A stretch of 64,000 nucleotides of DNA from Chloroflexota bacterium (GTDB lineage Bacteria > Chloroflexota > Dormibacteria > Aeolococcales > Aeolococcaceae), in contig VBIQ01000014.1 in NCBI GenBank assembly GCA_005880985.1, forward strand, positions 40,534 through 104,533. Direction: 5' to 3'. Within the stretch, counting starts at the first letter, position 1. Every line of letters starts with the position of its first letter. Below are positions 49,764 through 58,425 of the stretch, one piece after another. The position numbers were made by a program, and so were the translations under genes. The notes below the pieces were generated by a model. That model worked only from the letters and a program-made list of their open reading frames with translations, searched no databases and was not told where the DNA came from.

Positions 49764-50939
49764 TCAGCGGAGCGGCCGCGGCATGTTGAGGCCGAAGGTG
49801 GCGATGATGTCGCGCTGGATCTCGTTGGTCCCGCCACCGAAGGTGAGGATGAGGGTGCCACGATAGGCGCGCTCCACCCGTCCCTGGAGGATCGCCTCCG
49901 GCGAACCCCGCTTCACTGCTCCGGCGGGACCCATGATCTCCAGCAGCAGGCGGTAGGCCTCGCAGTAGAACTCGGTGCCGAACACCTTGACCGCCGAGGC
50001 GTCGGCGGGGTTCATCTGCCCCTGAGTCAGGCCCGATGCCACCTTCCAGTTGAGCAGGGTGAGGAACTCCAGGTGCGCGTACACCCGGGCGAGGTTGAGC
50101 TGCGCCCACTCCTGGTCGATCACCCGGCGTCCGTCGACCAGCCGGGTCTGCTGTGCCCAGCGGCGCACGTCGTCGAAGATGCGCCACACCCCGCCGGGAG
50201 CGCAGAGCGAGACGCGCTCGAGGTTGAGCTGGTTGGTGATCAGCCGCCATCCCTGGTTGACCTCGCCCACCAGCGCCGAGCCGGGGACCCGCACCCCCTC
50301 GTAGAAGGTGGCGTTGGTGGAGGCGTCACCGATGGTCTCGATGGGGGAGTAGCGGAAGCCGGGCGCCGAGGTCGGCACGATGAAGATCGAGATGCCGCGG
50401 TGTTTCTTGGCGTCGGGATCGGTGCGCGCCGCCAACCAGACGTAGTCGGCGTCGGCGACCAGGCTGGTCCACATCTTGCTGCCGTCGATCACCCATTCGT
50501 CGCCGTCCCAGACGGCGCGGGTGCGCAGCGACGCCAGGTCGGTGCCGGCGTTGGGCTCGCTGTAGCCGATGGAGAAGTGGACCTCGCCGCGCAGGATCGC
50601 GGGCAGGAAGGCCTCCTTCTGCTCGGCGGTGCCGAACTCCATCAGGGTGGGGCCGACGGTGTTGATGGTGAGGAAGGGCACCGGCGCACCGGCGCGCTGC
50701 GCCTCGTCGAAGAAGATGAACTGCTCGATCGGCGAGCGGCCCTGGCCGCCGTACTCCTTGGGCCATCCCAGGCCGAGCCAGCCGTCGCGGCCCATCCGCC
50801 GCACCACGTCGCGGTAGACCGGCCCGGTCATCTCGCCGCCGGCCATCGCCGACTCTACCTCGGGAGTGACGATGGTGGCGAAGTAGTCGCGCAGCTCCTG
50901 GCGCAGGCTCTCCTGCTCGTCGCTGAGGGCGAGTTCCAT
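49764..50939 (-). CDS. Acyl-CoA dehydrogenase, FadE29-like subunit
   Basis: This protein has 391 residues. Segments agree with mycobacterial FadE29: QELRDYFATIVTPE, RRMGRDGWLGLGWPKEYGGQG, GEVHFSIGYSEPNAGTDLASL and FGGGTNEIQRDIIATFGL. These form the flavin pocket and substrate end. In FadE28/29 (ChsE1/ChsE2) the two unlike subunits share one active site and dehydrogenate steroid side-chain CoA esters. It sits between the P450 gene (7-base gap) and the FadE28-like gene (19-base gap). It could equally act on branched fatty acyl-CoA. The KstR context favours steroid-like substrates. Confidence 0.85.
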   Translation of the reverse strand: MELALSDEQESLRQELRDYFATIVTPEVESAMAGGEMTGPVYRDVVRRMGRDGWLGLGWPKEYGGQGRSPIEQFIFFDEAQRAGAPVPFLTINTVGPTLMEFGTAEQKEAFLPAILRGEVHFSIGYSEPNAGTDLASLRTRAVWDGDEWVIDGSKMWTSLVADADYVWLAARTDPDAKKHRGISIFIVPTSAPGFRYSPIETIGDASTNATFYEGVRVPGSALVGEVNQGWRLITNQLNLERVSLCAPGGVWRIFDDVRRWAQQTRLVDGRRVIDQEWAQLNLARVYAHLEFLTLLNWKVASGLTQGQMNPADASAVKVFGTEFYCEAYRLLLEIMGPAGAVKRGSPEAILQGRVERAYRGTLILTFGGGTNEIQRDIIATFGLNMPRPLR

Positions 50940-50946
50940 AGGGCGG

Positions 50947-52200
50947 TCAGCCCCCTGCCGGCTGCGGGGTGAACCGCACCGGCATCTCCTTGATCCCGTT
51001 GATGAAGTTCGAGCGCAGCCGGCGCGCCGGCCCGGCCAGCTCGACGTCGGGAAGGCGGTTGAGAAGCTCCTCGAAGATCAGCCGGATCTCGAGGCGAGCC
51101 AGGTTGGCGCCGAGGCAGAAGTGGGTGCCGCCGCCACCGAAGGTGAGGTGCTCGTTGGGAGAGCGACCGACGTCGAAGCGGTCGGGATCGGGGAAGACGT
51201 CCTCGTCGTGGTTGGCCGACGGGTAGTAGATCACCACCTTCTCGTTCGCGCGGATGCGCTGACCGCGGATCTCGGTGTCGGTGGTCGCGGTGCGACGGAA
51301 CTGCATCACCGGGGTGACCCAGCGCAGCATCTCCTCGACCGCGGTGTCGAGCAGCGAGCGGTCGTCGAGCAGCCGCCGCCGCTGTTCGGGCTGCTCGATC
51401 AGCGCCAGCATGCCTCCGGAGATCAGGTTGCGGGTGGTCTCGTTGCCCGCCACCGCGAGCAGCAGGAAGAAGAGGTCGAACTCCAGCTCGCTGAGCCGCT
51501 CCCCGTCGACCTCGGCCCGCATCAGCACACTGACCAGGTCGTCCTGGGCGCTGTCGCGCCGCTGCAGTGCCAGCTGGTTGGCGTACTCGTACATCTGCAT
51601 CGAGACCAGCTGCGCTTCCTCGCGCGAGTTCTGGAACTCGGGATCGTCGAAGCCGATCAGCTTGTTGCTCCACTCGAAGATCTGGCGGCGGTCCATCTGG
51701 GGGATGCCCACCATGTCGGCGATCACCTGGAGCGGCAGCTCGGCCGCGATCTCGGTGACGAAGTCGCAGCTGCCCCGCTCGGCGACGGCGTCGACGATCA
51801 TCCGGCAGCGGTCGCGCACCTGCTCCTTGAGCTGGGTGATCATGCGCGGAGTGAATCCCTTGTTCACCAGCGACCGCAGCTTGCTGTGCCGCGGCGGATC
51901 CATGTTCAGCATCATCAGCTGCATGCTGGCCAGGTCCTCCGGCGTCCACGGGTCCTCGAGCAGGGCACTGCCGACGGCGGAGGAGAAGGTGGCGGAGTCG
52001 CGCGACACCTGGACCACGTCGTCGTACCGGGTGATCGCCCAGTACCCTGGGCCGTGAGCCTCGCGCTGCCAGTGGACCGGGGCCTCCCGCCGCAGCAACG
52101 CAAACATGTCGTGGGGGACGCCGCGAACATAGACGTCGGGGTCGTAGAGCTCGACGTCCTCGAGCCGGGTGACGGCTCCGGTGCGCTGCGCAACCGTCAT
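50947..52200 (-). CDS. Cytochrome P450 (CYP125/124/142-like clan)
   Basis: This haem monooxygenase has 417 residues from the ATG at 52200 (GGGAGGAGA upstream). The I-helix oxygen motif is AGNETTRN, the EXXR motif EEMLR, and the haem-binding loop FGGGGTHFCLGANLARLE. No membrane segment; needs ferredoxin partners not found nearby. Features such as DPPRHSKLRSLVNKGFTPRM and YYPSANHDEDVF recall actinobacterial CYP125/124/142 enzymes that oxidise the terminal methyl of cholesterol or branched lipids. Its place between the nitronate monooxygenase-like and FadE genes fits the first side-chain step, which the alcohol dehydrogenase and FadD would follow. Confidence 0.86.
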   Translation of the reverse strand: MTVAQRTGAVTRLEDVELYDPDVYVRGVPHDMFALLRREAPVHWQREAHGPGYWAITRYDDVVQVSRDSATFSSAVGSALLEDPWTPEDLASMQLMMLNMDPPRHSKLRSLVNKGFTPRMITQLKEQVRDRCRMIVDAVAERGSCDFVTEIAAELPLQVIADMVGIPQMDRRQIFEWSNKLIGFDDPEFQNSREEAQLVSMQMYEYANQLALQRRDSAQDDLVSVLMRAEVDGERLSELEFDLFFLLLAVAGNETTRNLISGGMLALIEQPEQRRRLLDDRSLLDTAVEEMLRWVTPVMQFRRTATTDTEIRGQRIRANEKVVIYYPSANHDEDVFPDPDRFDVGRSPNEHLTFGGGGTHFCLGANLARLEIRLIFEELLNRLPDVELAGPARRLRSNFINGIKEMPVRFTPQPAGG

Positions 52201-52231
52201 CTCGTCTCCTCCCATCTGGTGCGGTTGGCGG

Positions 52232-53359
52232 TCAGGCGCCGGGCACGGCGGCGGCCGCCGTCTCGCTCAGCTGGGCGATGGTTCGCAGCGCCTCGTCGAC
52301 CATGTCGAAGATCACGTCGCGGGTCGCACGCACGCTGTTCATCCGGCCCACGATCTGCCCCACCGGCATGCCGGCGAGATCCTCGTTCTCGGCGCGGCCG
52401 ATGCGGTGCTGCGCCTCGGCGGTGAGCATGAACTGCAGCGGCATCGGCAGCGCCCCTGGACCCTTGGGGTCGTCCCACGCCTCAGTCCAGGCGGTGCGCA
52501 GCTGGCGCGCCGGCTTGCCGGTCAGCGCCCGCGACCGCACCGTGTCGCGGGACGTCGCGCGCAGCAGCTTGTCGCGGATGAAGGGAGGGGTGTCGGCCTC
52601 GCTGACAGTGAGCCAGATCGAGCCGGTCCACGCCCCCTGGGCGCCGAGCGCGAGCGCCGCCGCCAGCTGACGGCCGCAGCCGATGCCGCCGGCGGCGAGC
52701 ACCGGGGTGGGGGAGACGGCGTCGACGACCTCGGGGACCAGCACCAGGGTCGAGATCTCGCCGGTGTGGCCACCCGCCTCGTTGCCCTGAGCGACGACGA
52801 CGTCGACGCCCACCTCGACCTGCTTGCGCGCCTGCGAGGCGCTGCCGACCAACGCGGCGACCTTGACGCCGTGACGGTGGGCGAGCTCGACCACGTCGGG
52901 CGGAGGCGGACCGAGGGCGTTGGCGAGCAGGGCGATGGGATGGCTGAGGGCGACGTCGACGTGCGAGCGCGCCTCGCCATGGGTCCAGCCGAGCAGGGTG
53001 CGCGGACGGGGCGCGTCATCGGCGAGAGCCGGTACGCCGTGCCGCTCCAGGATCTCCTCGACGAAGCGGCGGTGCTCGTCGGGGACCATCGCCTGCAACG
53101 CGTCCTCGAGCCCATCGCCGGCAGGCAGGTCGGCGCCCGCGTAGGCGGCGGGCATCACCACGTCCACACCGTACGGACGGCCTCCGACGTGCTCGTCGAT
53201 CCAGCGACACTCGACCTCGAGCTGCTCGGGGGTGAAGGCAAGGGCGCCGAGCACGCCCATGCCGCCGGCGCGGCTGACCGCGGCCACCACGTCACGGCAG
53301 TGGCTGAAGGCGAAGATGGGGAACTCGAGGCCGAAGGCCTCGGCGACGCTGGTGCGCAT
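52232..53359 (-). CDS. Nitronate monooxygenase / 2-nitropropane dioxygenase-like FMN protein
   Basis: This TIM-barrel FMN protein has 375 residues. It opens FGLEFPIFAFSHCRDVVAAV, has the family motif AQGNEAGGHTG and the phosphate-binding end VLAAGGIGCGRQLAAALALGAQG. Members include nitronate monooxygenases and several double-bond reductases in steroid clusters of actinobacteria. It is the first gene of the nine-gene KstR-type operon, and the KstR-type box is 47 bases upstream of its start. Its role here is unknown; a flavin-dependent step in ring or side-chain degradation is possible. Confidence 0.82.
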   Translation of the reverse strand: MRTSVAEAFGLEFPIFAFSHCRDVVAAVSRAGGMGVLGALAFTPEQLEVECRWIDEHVGGRPYGVDVVMPAAYAGADLPAGDGLEDALQAMVPDEHRRFVEEILERHGVPALADDAPRPRTLLGWTHGEARSHVDVALSHPIALLANALGPPPPDVVELAHRHGVKVAALVGSASQARKQVEVGVDVVVAQGNEAGGHTGEISTLVLVPEVVDAVSPTPVLAAGGIGCGRQLAAALALGAQGAWTGSIWLTVSEADTPPFIRDKLLRATSRDTVRSRALTGKPARQLRTAWTEAWDDPKGPGALPMPLQFMLTAEAQHRIGRAENEDLAGMPVGQIVGRMNSVRATRDVIFDMVDEALRTIAQLSETAAAAVPGA

Positions 53360-53405
53360 CTGGCTATTCCCCTCCGGGTCGTTCCACCCTGGCAGCGGCC
53401 AGGAC

Positions 53406-53419
53406 TATAACGCGTTCTA
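53406..53419. promoter_or_regulatory. KstR-type operator before the catabolic operon
   Basis: TATAACGCGTTCTA matches the published KstR pattern TnnAACnnGTTnnA at every fixed base and sits 47 bases upstream of the nitronate monooxygenase-like start. The KstR-like gene is the seventh gene of the same operon. Confidence 0.75.
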
Positions 53420-53452
53420 GTACGGTCGGCAAGGCCGGCTCAGCAGGCGGGC

Positions 53453-54892
53453 TCACGGGCTGCCGTTCTGGTCCTCGAACCCGGTGACGATGTTGTAGGA
53501 GTCGGGACCGGTGATCTGCGCCCAGCGGGTGAAGAGCGGCCCGCTGTGATTGCCCGCGGTCCAGCCCAGTGGCGGCTCCACCCCGTCGTTGAAGCCGTGC
53601 ATCGCGTTGAGGGTGTTGATGAGGTTCTGCCGGCTGATGTTGTTGCCCATCAGCCGCATCGCCTGACCGAAGACGATGTAGGGCGTCCAGCCGATGAACA
53701 GCGCGTAGTTGTCGGGAGGCGTATCCGCGTAGTACTGCTTCAGCACTTGGCGCATCTGGTTGATGGCGGGGACGTTCTCGGAGGGGAAATAGCCCGACTG
53801 GCTGCAGACGTAGATGCCGTTGGCGAACGACCCCACCGTGCGGATGCTGTTGGGGTCGCTTCCCAGCGGGGCATAGTGGGGATACTTCTGCGGATCCATT
53901 CCCTGGTCCTGGAGGGCCTGGAGGAAGGCGAGCTCGTTGGTGGGCTCGAGCAGGTCGACGATGGAGTCGGCGCCACTCTGGCGGATCTGGGTGGCGACCG
54001 CCTCGTACTGAGCCCGGGTGGTGCCGATCTGCTCGAGGTCGTAGCCGCCGCCGCACTTGCTCTGCGAGCAGGTCGTCCCGCCCAGGCTCTTCCACTCGTT
54101 GGTGAAGCCGTTGCAGTAGGGGAGGGTGACGCTGGAGTTGACGCAGAGCACATACGGCTTGCGGATCTTGACCGTGCTCTGGTGTTTGTAGAGATAGCGC
54201 GCCGCGATCGCCTGCCAGGTGTCGGGCGCCATGCCGATGTACCAGATGTAGGGGCTCTGGTAGCCGGCCGGAGAGGTGAGGCAGTCGTTGACGATCGGAA
54301 TCTGGTCGGTGTTGATCTCGTTGACGATGGCCGCGTCGGTGACCGGGGCGCATTCGCCAACCAGCGCGAAGGCGTGGTCCTCCTGAACGATCTGCTCGAA
54401 GGCCGGACGTCCCTTGGACGGGTCACCGGAATCGTCCTTGACGTCGAGGTTGAACCTGTGGCCGTTGATGCCGTTCTGAGAGTTGATCCACTGCACGTAC
54501 GCCGATTCGGCGCGGTAGGCATCGCTGGCGTCGAGCGGGCCGCTCTGGGTGATCAGGGCGCCGAGGAGGATGGGCGCCCCGGAGGCGACGGTGACGTTGG
54601 CGCCGACCTGCGCCGAGCCGACCACCGGCGCCGCGGCGCTGCCCGGCTTGGCTGCGTTGGCCCCCGCCGCCGCGGCGGCGCCGGCGGTGCCGGCGGTCGG
54701 GGTGGCGGTGGTGCCGTTGTCGGTGCTCGTGCCCTGATCGGGGGCGAGGGTGCTGACCGTCTGGTTGCCGCCGCCGCGGTTGCTGGCCAGGTCGTACCCG
54801 AGGGCCGCGCCGAAGACCAGCGTCATCACGATGGTCAGGCAGAGGGTGGCGACGAACAGCCGGTCTCTGTCGAGGTACAAGCCCTTCTCCAA
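53453..54892 (-). CDS. Membrane-anchored ABC substrate-binding protein (Liv type), KstR-linked
   Basis: This protein has 479 residues. A basic N-terminus precedes one helix (about 13-32, LFVATLCLTIVMTLVFGAAL), an Ala/Thr/Gly linker (about 40-100), then a Liv-family binding domain (about 103-475: ILLGALITQSGPLDASDAYR; FNLDVKDDSGDPSKGRP; HAFALVGECAPVTDAAIVNE). No cleavage or lipobox motif is seen, so it stays anchored. A KstR-type box is 18 bases upstream of the ATG. It is divergent from LivH-LivF. I infer binding of a steroid-like, isoprenoid or fatty-acid-like ligand rather than an amino acid, based on its regulation only. Confidence 0.85.
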   Translation of the reverse strand: MEKGLYLDRDRLFVATLCLTIVMTLVFGAALGYDLASNRGGGNQTVSTLAPDQGTSTDNGTTATPTAGTAGAAAAAGANAAKPGSAAAPVVGSAQVGANVTVASGAPILLGALITQSGPLDASDAYRAESAYVQWINSQNGINGHRFNLDVKDDSGDPSKGRPAFEQIVQEDHAFALVGECAPVTDAAIVNEINTDQIPIVNDCLTSPAGYQSPYIWYIGMAPDTWQAIAARYLYKHQSTVKIRKPYVLCVNSSVTLPYCNGFTNEWKSLGGTTCSQSKCGGGYDLEQIGTTRAQYEAVATQIRQSGADSIVDLLEPTNELAFLQALQDQGMDPQKYPHYAPLGSDPNSIRTVGSFANGIYVCSQSGYFPSENVPAINQMRQVLKQYYADTPPDNYALFIGWTPYIVFGQAMRLMGNNISRQNLINTLNAMHGFNDGVEPPLGWTAGNHSGPLFTRWAQITGPDSYNIVTGFEDQNGSP

Positions 54893-54909
54893 CCGCTTCC
54901 GCCTGAAGT

Positions 54910-54923
54910 ATAACTCGTTCTAC
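54910..54923. promoter_or_regulatory. KstR-type operator between divergent transporter genes
   Basis: TATAACTCGTTCTA matches TnnAACnnGTTnnA at every fixed base. It lies 18 bases before the binding-protein ATG and about 117 bases before the LivH start, so one site could control both. It differs from the site at 53406 at a single base. Confidence 0.75.
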
Positions 54924-55039
54924 CTCGGTCTACCAGGGGTGGGCGGGCTCGCCCGGGCTTGAACGGGCGGCTCCGACAGCGCATTCTGGCGGGGTCGCCG
55001 CCGGCCCCGAACGACGGCGAGGGGAAGGAGGTTCATCCG

Positions 55040-55924
55040 GTGACGCTGCTCCTGGTGGCGCTGATCGGCGGCTTCGTCACCGGCGTGGTCTACGCGCTGG
55101 CGGCGCTCGGCCTGGTGATCGTGTACCGGGCCACACGCATCCTCAACTTCGCCCACGGGGCGATGGGGATGGTCAGCACCTATGTCTACGGCCGCGCCCT
55201 CCACGACGCCGCCGCACCGCGCATGTCGACGCCCCTGGCGCTGCTGCTGACCTTGGTATTCGCGGTCTGCCTCGGACTGGCGGTCGAGCGCGTCGTCATC
55301 CGGCCGCTCCGCGACGCGCCGATCCTCACCAAGGTGATCGCCACCCTGGCGCTGCTCACCGTGCTGCAGTTCACCGCCGGCGCCCTCTTCGGTGATGCCA
55401 ACTACTTCTTCCAGGGCATCTTCCCCGGCGGCGTCGTCAACATCGGGATCGAGTACCTGCCCTACTCCTCGATCCTCACCGTGCTGGTGACCGCGGGGTT
55501 GGTGGTGCTGATCACCCTGTTCCTGCGGCGCACCAAGCTGGGAGTGGCGCTCCGCGCCGTCTCCAACAACCCCGATGCCGCCGGCCTGATGGGCATCGAT
55601 GTCACCCGCGTCAACCAGGTGGCCTGGGCGCTCGGCTCGGTGCTGGCGACGGTGGCCGGACTGCTGCTCACCCCCGACTTCGGTCTCAACACCTTCACCC
55701 TGACGCTGACGGTGATCGTCTACAGCGTCGGCGCCGCCGTCTTCGGCGGCTTTGTGTCGTTCCCCCTGACGCTGGCCGGTGGGGTGCTGCTGGGAGTGGC
55801 CACGACCCTGGTGCGGACCTACGCGCCCAGCTCCGCCCCGGGACTCGACTACGCGGTGGGTTTCGGCATCGTGATCGTGGTGCTGGCGCTGCGCCGCGAC
55901 CTGGCCGTCGGGATGGCGCTGTGA
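55040..55924 (+). CDS. LivH-type ABC permease
   Basis: This integral membrane protein has 294 residues from the GTG at 55040 (AAGGAGG 9 bases upstream). It has about eight hydrophobic helices. Family motifs include ALAALGLVIVYRATRILNFAHG (LivH start), LAVERVVIRPLRDAPILTKV and LGVALRAVSNNPDAAGLMGI, the loop that contacts the ATPase. It overlaps the LivF gene by 4 bases. No LivM gene is found next to it, unlike most Liv operons. It shares the intergenic KstR-type box with the divergent binding protein. Confidence 0.88.
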   Translation: MTLLLVALIGGFVTGVVYALAALGLVIVYRATRILNFAHGAMGMVSTYVYGRALHDAAAPRMSTPLALLLTLVFAVCLGLAVERVVIRPLRDAPILTKVIATLALLTVLQFTAGALFGDANYFFQGIFPGGVVNIGIEYLPYSSILTVLVTAGLVVLITLFLRRTKLGVALRAVSNNPDAAGLMGIDVTRVNQVAWALGSVLATVAGLLLTPDFGLNTFTLTLTVIVYSVGAAVFGGFVSFPLTLAGGVLLGVATTLVRTYAPSSAPGLDYAVGFGIVIVVLALRRDLAVGMAL

Positions 55925-56868
55925 GCGCGGTGACCGGGCCGGTCGTGTCTGCCGAGCCTGCCGGCGACGGGGCGACCCCGGCGCCGCTGCTGGGGGTGGA
56001 GGACCTCGGCTACTCCTACGGCGCCGTCGCGGCGGTGCGGCGGCTGTCGCTCACCGTGAACGAGGGAGAGATCGTCGCCCTGCTGGGTCCCAACGGGGCC
56101 GGCAAGTCGACGGCCCTGCGCGCGATCAGCGGCATGCGCCGGGCGTCGAGCGGGCGGGTCACCTTCGCCGGGCAGCGGGTGGAGCGATGGAGCAGCGACC
56201 GCATCGCCCGCTTGGGGATGGCGCTGGTGCCCGAGGGCCGCGGCATCTTCCCCGAGCTCACCGTCGACGAGAACCTGCGCATGGGCGGCTACACCGTCGA
56301 GGCCGGCGTGCTGCCGGAGCGGATCGCCGAGGTGGGCGGAGTGTTTCCCATCCTCGCCGAGCGCAGCGGCCAGCCGGCGGGGACGCTCAGTGGGGGAGAG
56401 CAGCAGCAGCTCGCCATCGCCCGGGCGCTGCTCGCGCGGCCACGGCTGCTGGTGCTCGACGAGATGTCACTCGGGCTCGCGCCGCTGGTGGTCGCCGATC
56501 TGTATCAGACCGTCCGCGCCATCAATCGCTCGGGCACCGCGGTGCTGCTGGTCGAGCAGCAGGTGGCGCTGGCGCTGGAGGTGGCCGACCGCGTCTACTT
56601 CATCGAGCGCGGCGAGGTGACGATGAATGGGCCGGCCGAGCGTTTTCGCAGCGCGGGGACGGTGACCCGTGCCTATCTCGGTGACAGCGCCGGCGAGGCC
56701 TCCAGCGGCGGTGACGATGACGAACCGACCCTCGAGCGGGTGAACGTGCCGCTGCGGTCGCGGCATACGCGGGCGCTGCAGCGGTTGGCCCAGGAGCGCG
56801 GGGTCAGCGTCGGCGAGGTGGTCGCCGGGGCCATCGAGAAGTACCTCGACGCTCTCGAACGCCGCTGA
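55921..56868 (+). CDS. LivF-type ABC ATPase with C-terminal helix-rich extension
   Basis: This ATPase has 315 residues from the GTG at 55921. Walker A is GPNGAGKST, the signature LSGGEQQQLAIARALL, Walker B LLVLDEMSLGLAPLV and the switch His/Gln region VEQQVALALEVADRV. After residue 265 an extension reads TLERVNVPLRSRHTRALQRL then GVSVGEVVAGAIEKYLDALE, a strand followed by two helices, which is the shape of a ribbon-helix-helix (CopG/MetJ-type) unit. LivF proteins normally end near residue 240. The extension may bind DNA or mediate dimerisation; unproven. There is no LivG gene beside it. Confidence 0.85.
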   Translation: MSAVTGPVVSAEPAGDGATPAPLLGVEDLGYSYGAVAAVRRLSLTVNEGEIVALLGPNGAGKSTALRAISGMRRASSGRVTFAGQRVERWSSDRIARLGMALVPEGRGIFPELTVDENLRMGGYTVEAGVLPERIAEVGGVFPILAERSGQPAGTLSGGEQQQLAIARALLARPRLLVLDEMSLGLAPLVVADLYQTVRAINRSGTAVLLVEQQVALALEVADRVYFIERGEVTMNGPAERFRSAGTVTRAYLGDSAGEASSGGDDDEPTLERVNVPLRSRHTRALQRLAQERGVSVGEVVAGAIEKYLDALERR

Positions 56869-56916
56869 GGGCCGGCTGGCTGCCGGCGGGCCGCCGGGCG
56901 TACAGCCCAGCGTGGC

Positions 56917-56946
56917 TTGACGGTTTTACGATAGTCATGCTATAAG
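56917..56946 (+). promoter_or_regulatory. Promoter of the Nramp gene with overlapping inverted repeat
   Basis: TTGACG (56917-56922) and TATAAG (56941-56946), 18 bases apart, make a sigma-70-like promoter; the gene starts at 56989. An inverted repeat ATAG-TCATG-CTAT (56931-56943) overlaps the -10 region, suiting a metal-dependent repressor, though it does not match a known MntR or IdeR consensus. Confidence 0.5.
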
Positions 56947-56988
56947 CTTCGACCGGTAGCCCTCGGGGGCAGCTGCTCCTCAAACACG

Positions 56989-58410
56989 ATGACCAGCAGA
57001 TCAACGGACCCCCTGAGATCGGTGACCGCCCACGCCTCGGTTTCGACAGGCGACCCGCCGCGGCGGGAACTGCGCAAGGAAACTGCCGGTGTGACCGCGA
57101 CGGGCGCGCCCAAGGTCGGTCGAACCCGAGTCGACAGAGCTCTCAGCCGGGGTCCGCTCGGAGCGCTTCGGCTTTTGGGGCCCGGGCTCATCACCGGTGC
57201 CAGCGATGACGACCCGTCCGGGATTGCGACCTACTCGCAGGTCGGTAGTCAGTTCGGCTACGGGCTGCTCTGGACGGCGCTCTTCACCCTGCCACTCATG
57301 ACCGCTGTTCAGGAACTCTGCGCCCGCATCGCGCTGCAGACCGGAGTGGGCCTGGGCGTCACGTTGCGCCGGAAGTTCCCGGCTGCGCTCGTCGGCGGCG
57401 CGGTCCTGGCTCTGCTGGTCGCGAACACGATCAACATCGGAGCGGATCTCGGCGCGGTCGCGGCGGGCATCAATCTGCTGGTCGACGAGCGCCTCCGTCC
57501 TCTCTACCTGGTCATCCCCGTCGCCGCGATGATCTTGATGTTCCAGCTGTTCTCGACGTACGGGCGACTTGTCAGCATCTTCAAGTGGCTCACGCTCGCG
57601 CTGTTCGCCTACGTGATCACCGCGGTACTCTCTCACCCGAGCGTGACCCAGCTGGCCACCGGCACCGTCGTGCCCCATCTGGAGGTCTCAGCGGACTTCA
57701 TCGCCGCGCTGGTGGCCGTGTTGGGGACCACGATCTCGCCGTACCTCTTCTTCTGGCAGGCGTCGTCGGAGGTCGACGAGCTGCACCGGACCGGCGAGGG
57801 GTTGTACCGCCAGCATCGAGGGGTCAACAAGCGACAGCTTGTCGCCGCCAGGGTGGATGTCATGATCGGGATGGCGTTCTCACAGGTGGTGATGTACTGC
57901 GTCATCCTCACCTCGGCGTCCGCCCTTCACGCCCACGGACACACCAATGTCCAGACGGCGCAGCAAGTGGCCACCAGTCTCGCCCCGCTGGCCGGCAGAT
58001 TCGCCTTCGTGATCTTCGCCGTGGGCCTCATCGGGACCGGCCTACTCGCCATCCCCGTCCTCTCCGGCTCGGCCGCCTACGCGGCGAAGGAGTTCCTCGG
58101 GATCGGTGGGGGCCTGGCCACCAAGCCTCGGCAGCGGCCGACGTTCTATCTGATCATCATCGCGGCCACGCTGGTGGGGGTGGTGCTGAACGCGATCGGA
58201 TTGGACCCGATCCGGGCGCTCTTCATCACCGCCGTGATCAACGGCATTGTCGCCGCGCCCCTTCTGGTTCTGATCGTACTTCTCGGATCGGACCGCCGGG
58301 TCATGGGCAGACGGGTGAGCCGCGGTCTGAGCCGTGTCCTGACCTGGCTCGCCGCGGGCTTCATGGCAATCGCCGCCGTCGCTCTTCTCGTCACCCTCGT
58401 CCGGCACTGA
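56989..58410 (+). CDS. Nramp-family divalent metal transporter
   Basis: This membrane protein has 473 residues. After an unstructured N-terminus of about 55 residues comes LLGPGLITGASDDDPSGIATY, the helix 1 unwound metal site (DPSG for the usual DPGN). Ten to eleven helices follow, with LGTTISPYLFFWQASSEVDE in the helix 6 region. The helix 6 MPH/APH motif is not evident, as in Nramp-related subgroups with altered metal choice. A promoter with a possible repressor site precedes it. Probably imports Mn or Fe, or another divalent metal; specificity cannot be read from the sequence. Confidence 0.85.
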   Translation: MTSRSTDPLRSVTAHASVSTGDPPRRELRKETAGVTATGAPKVGRTRVDRALSRGPLGALRLLGPGLITGASDDDPSGIATYSQVGSQFGYGLLWTALFTLPLMTAVQELCARIALQTGVGLGVTLRRKFPAALVGGAVLALLVANTINIGADLGAVAAGINLLVDERLRPLYLVIPVAAMILMFQLFSTYGRLVSIFKWLTLALFAYVITAVLSHPSVTQLATGTVVPHLEVSADFIAALVAVLGTTISPYLFFWQASSEVDELHRTGEGLYRQHRGVNKRQLVAARVDVMIGMAFSQVVMYCVILTSASALHAHGHTNVQTAQQVATSLAPLAGRFAFVIFAVGLIGTGLLAIPVLSGSAAYAAKEFLGIGGGLATKPRQRPTFYLIIIAATLVGVVLNAIGLDPIRALFITAVINGIVAAPLLVLIVLLGSDRRVMGRRVSRGLSRVLTWLAAGFMAIAAVALLVTLVRH

Positions 58411-58425
58411 CGTAGGCTCTCGTCC

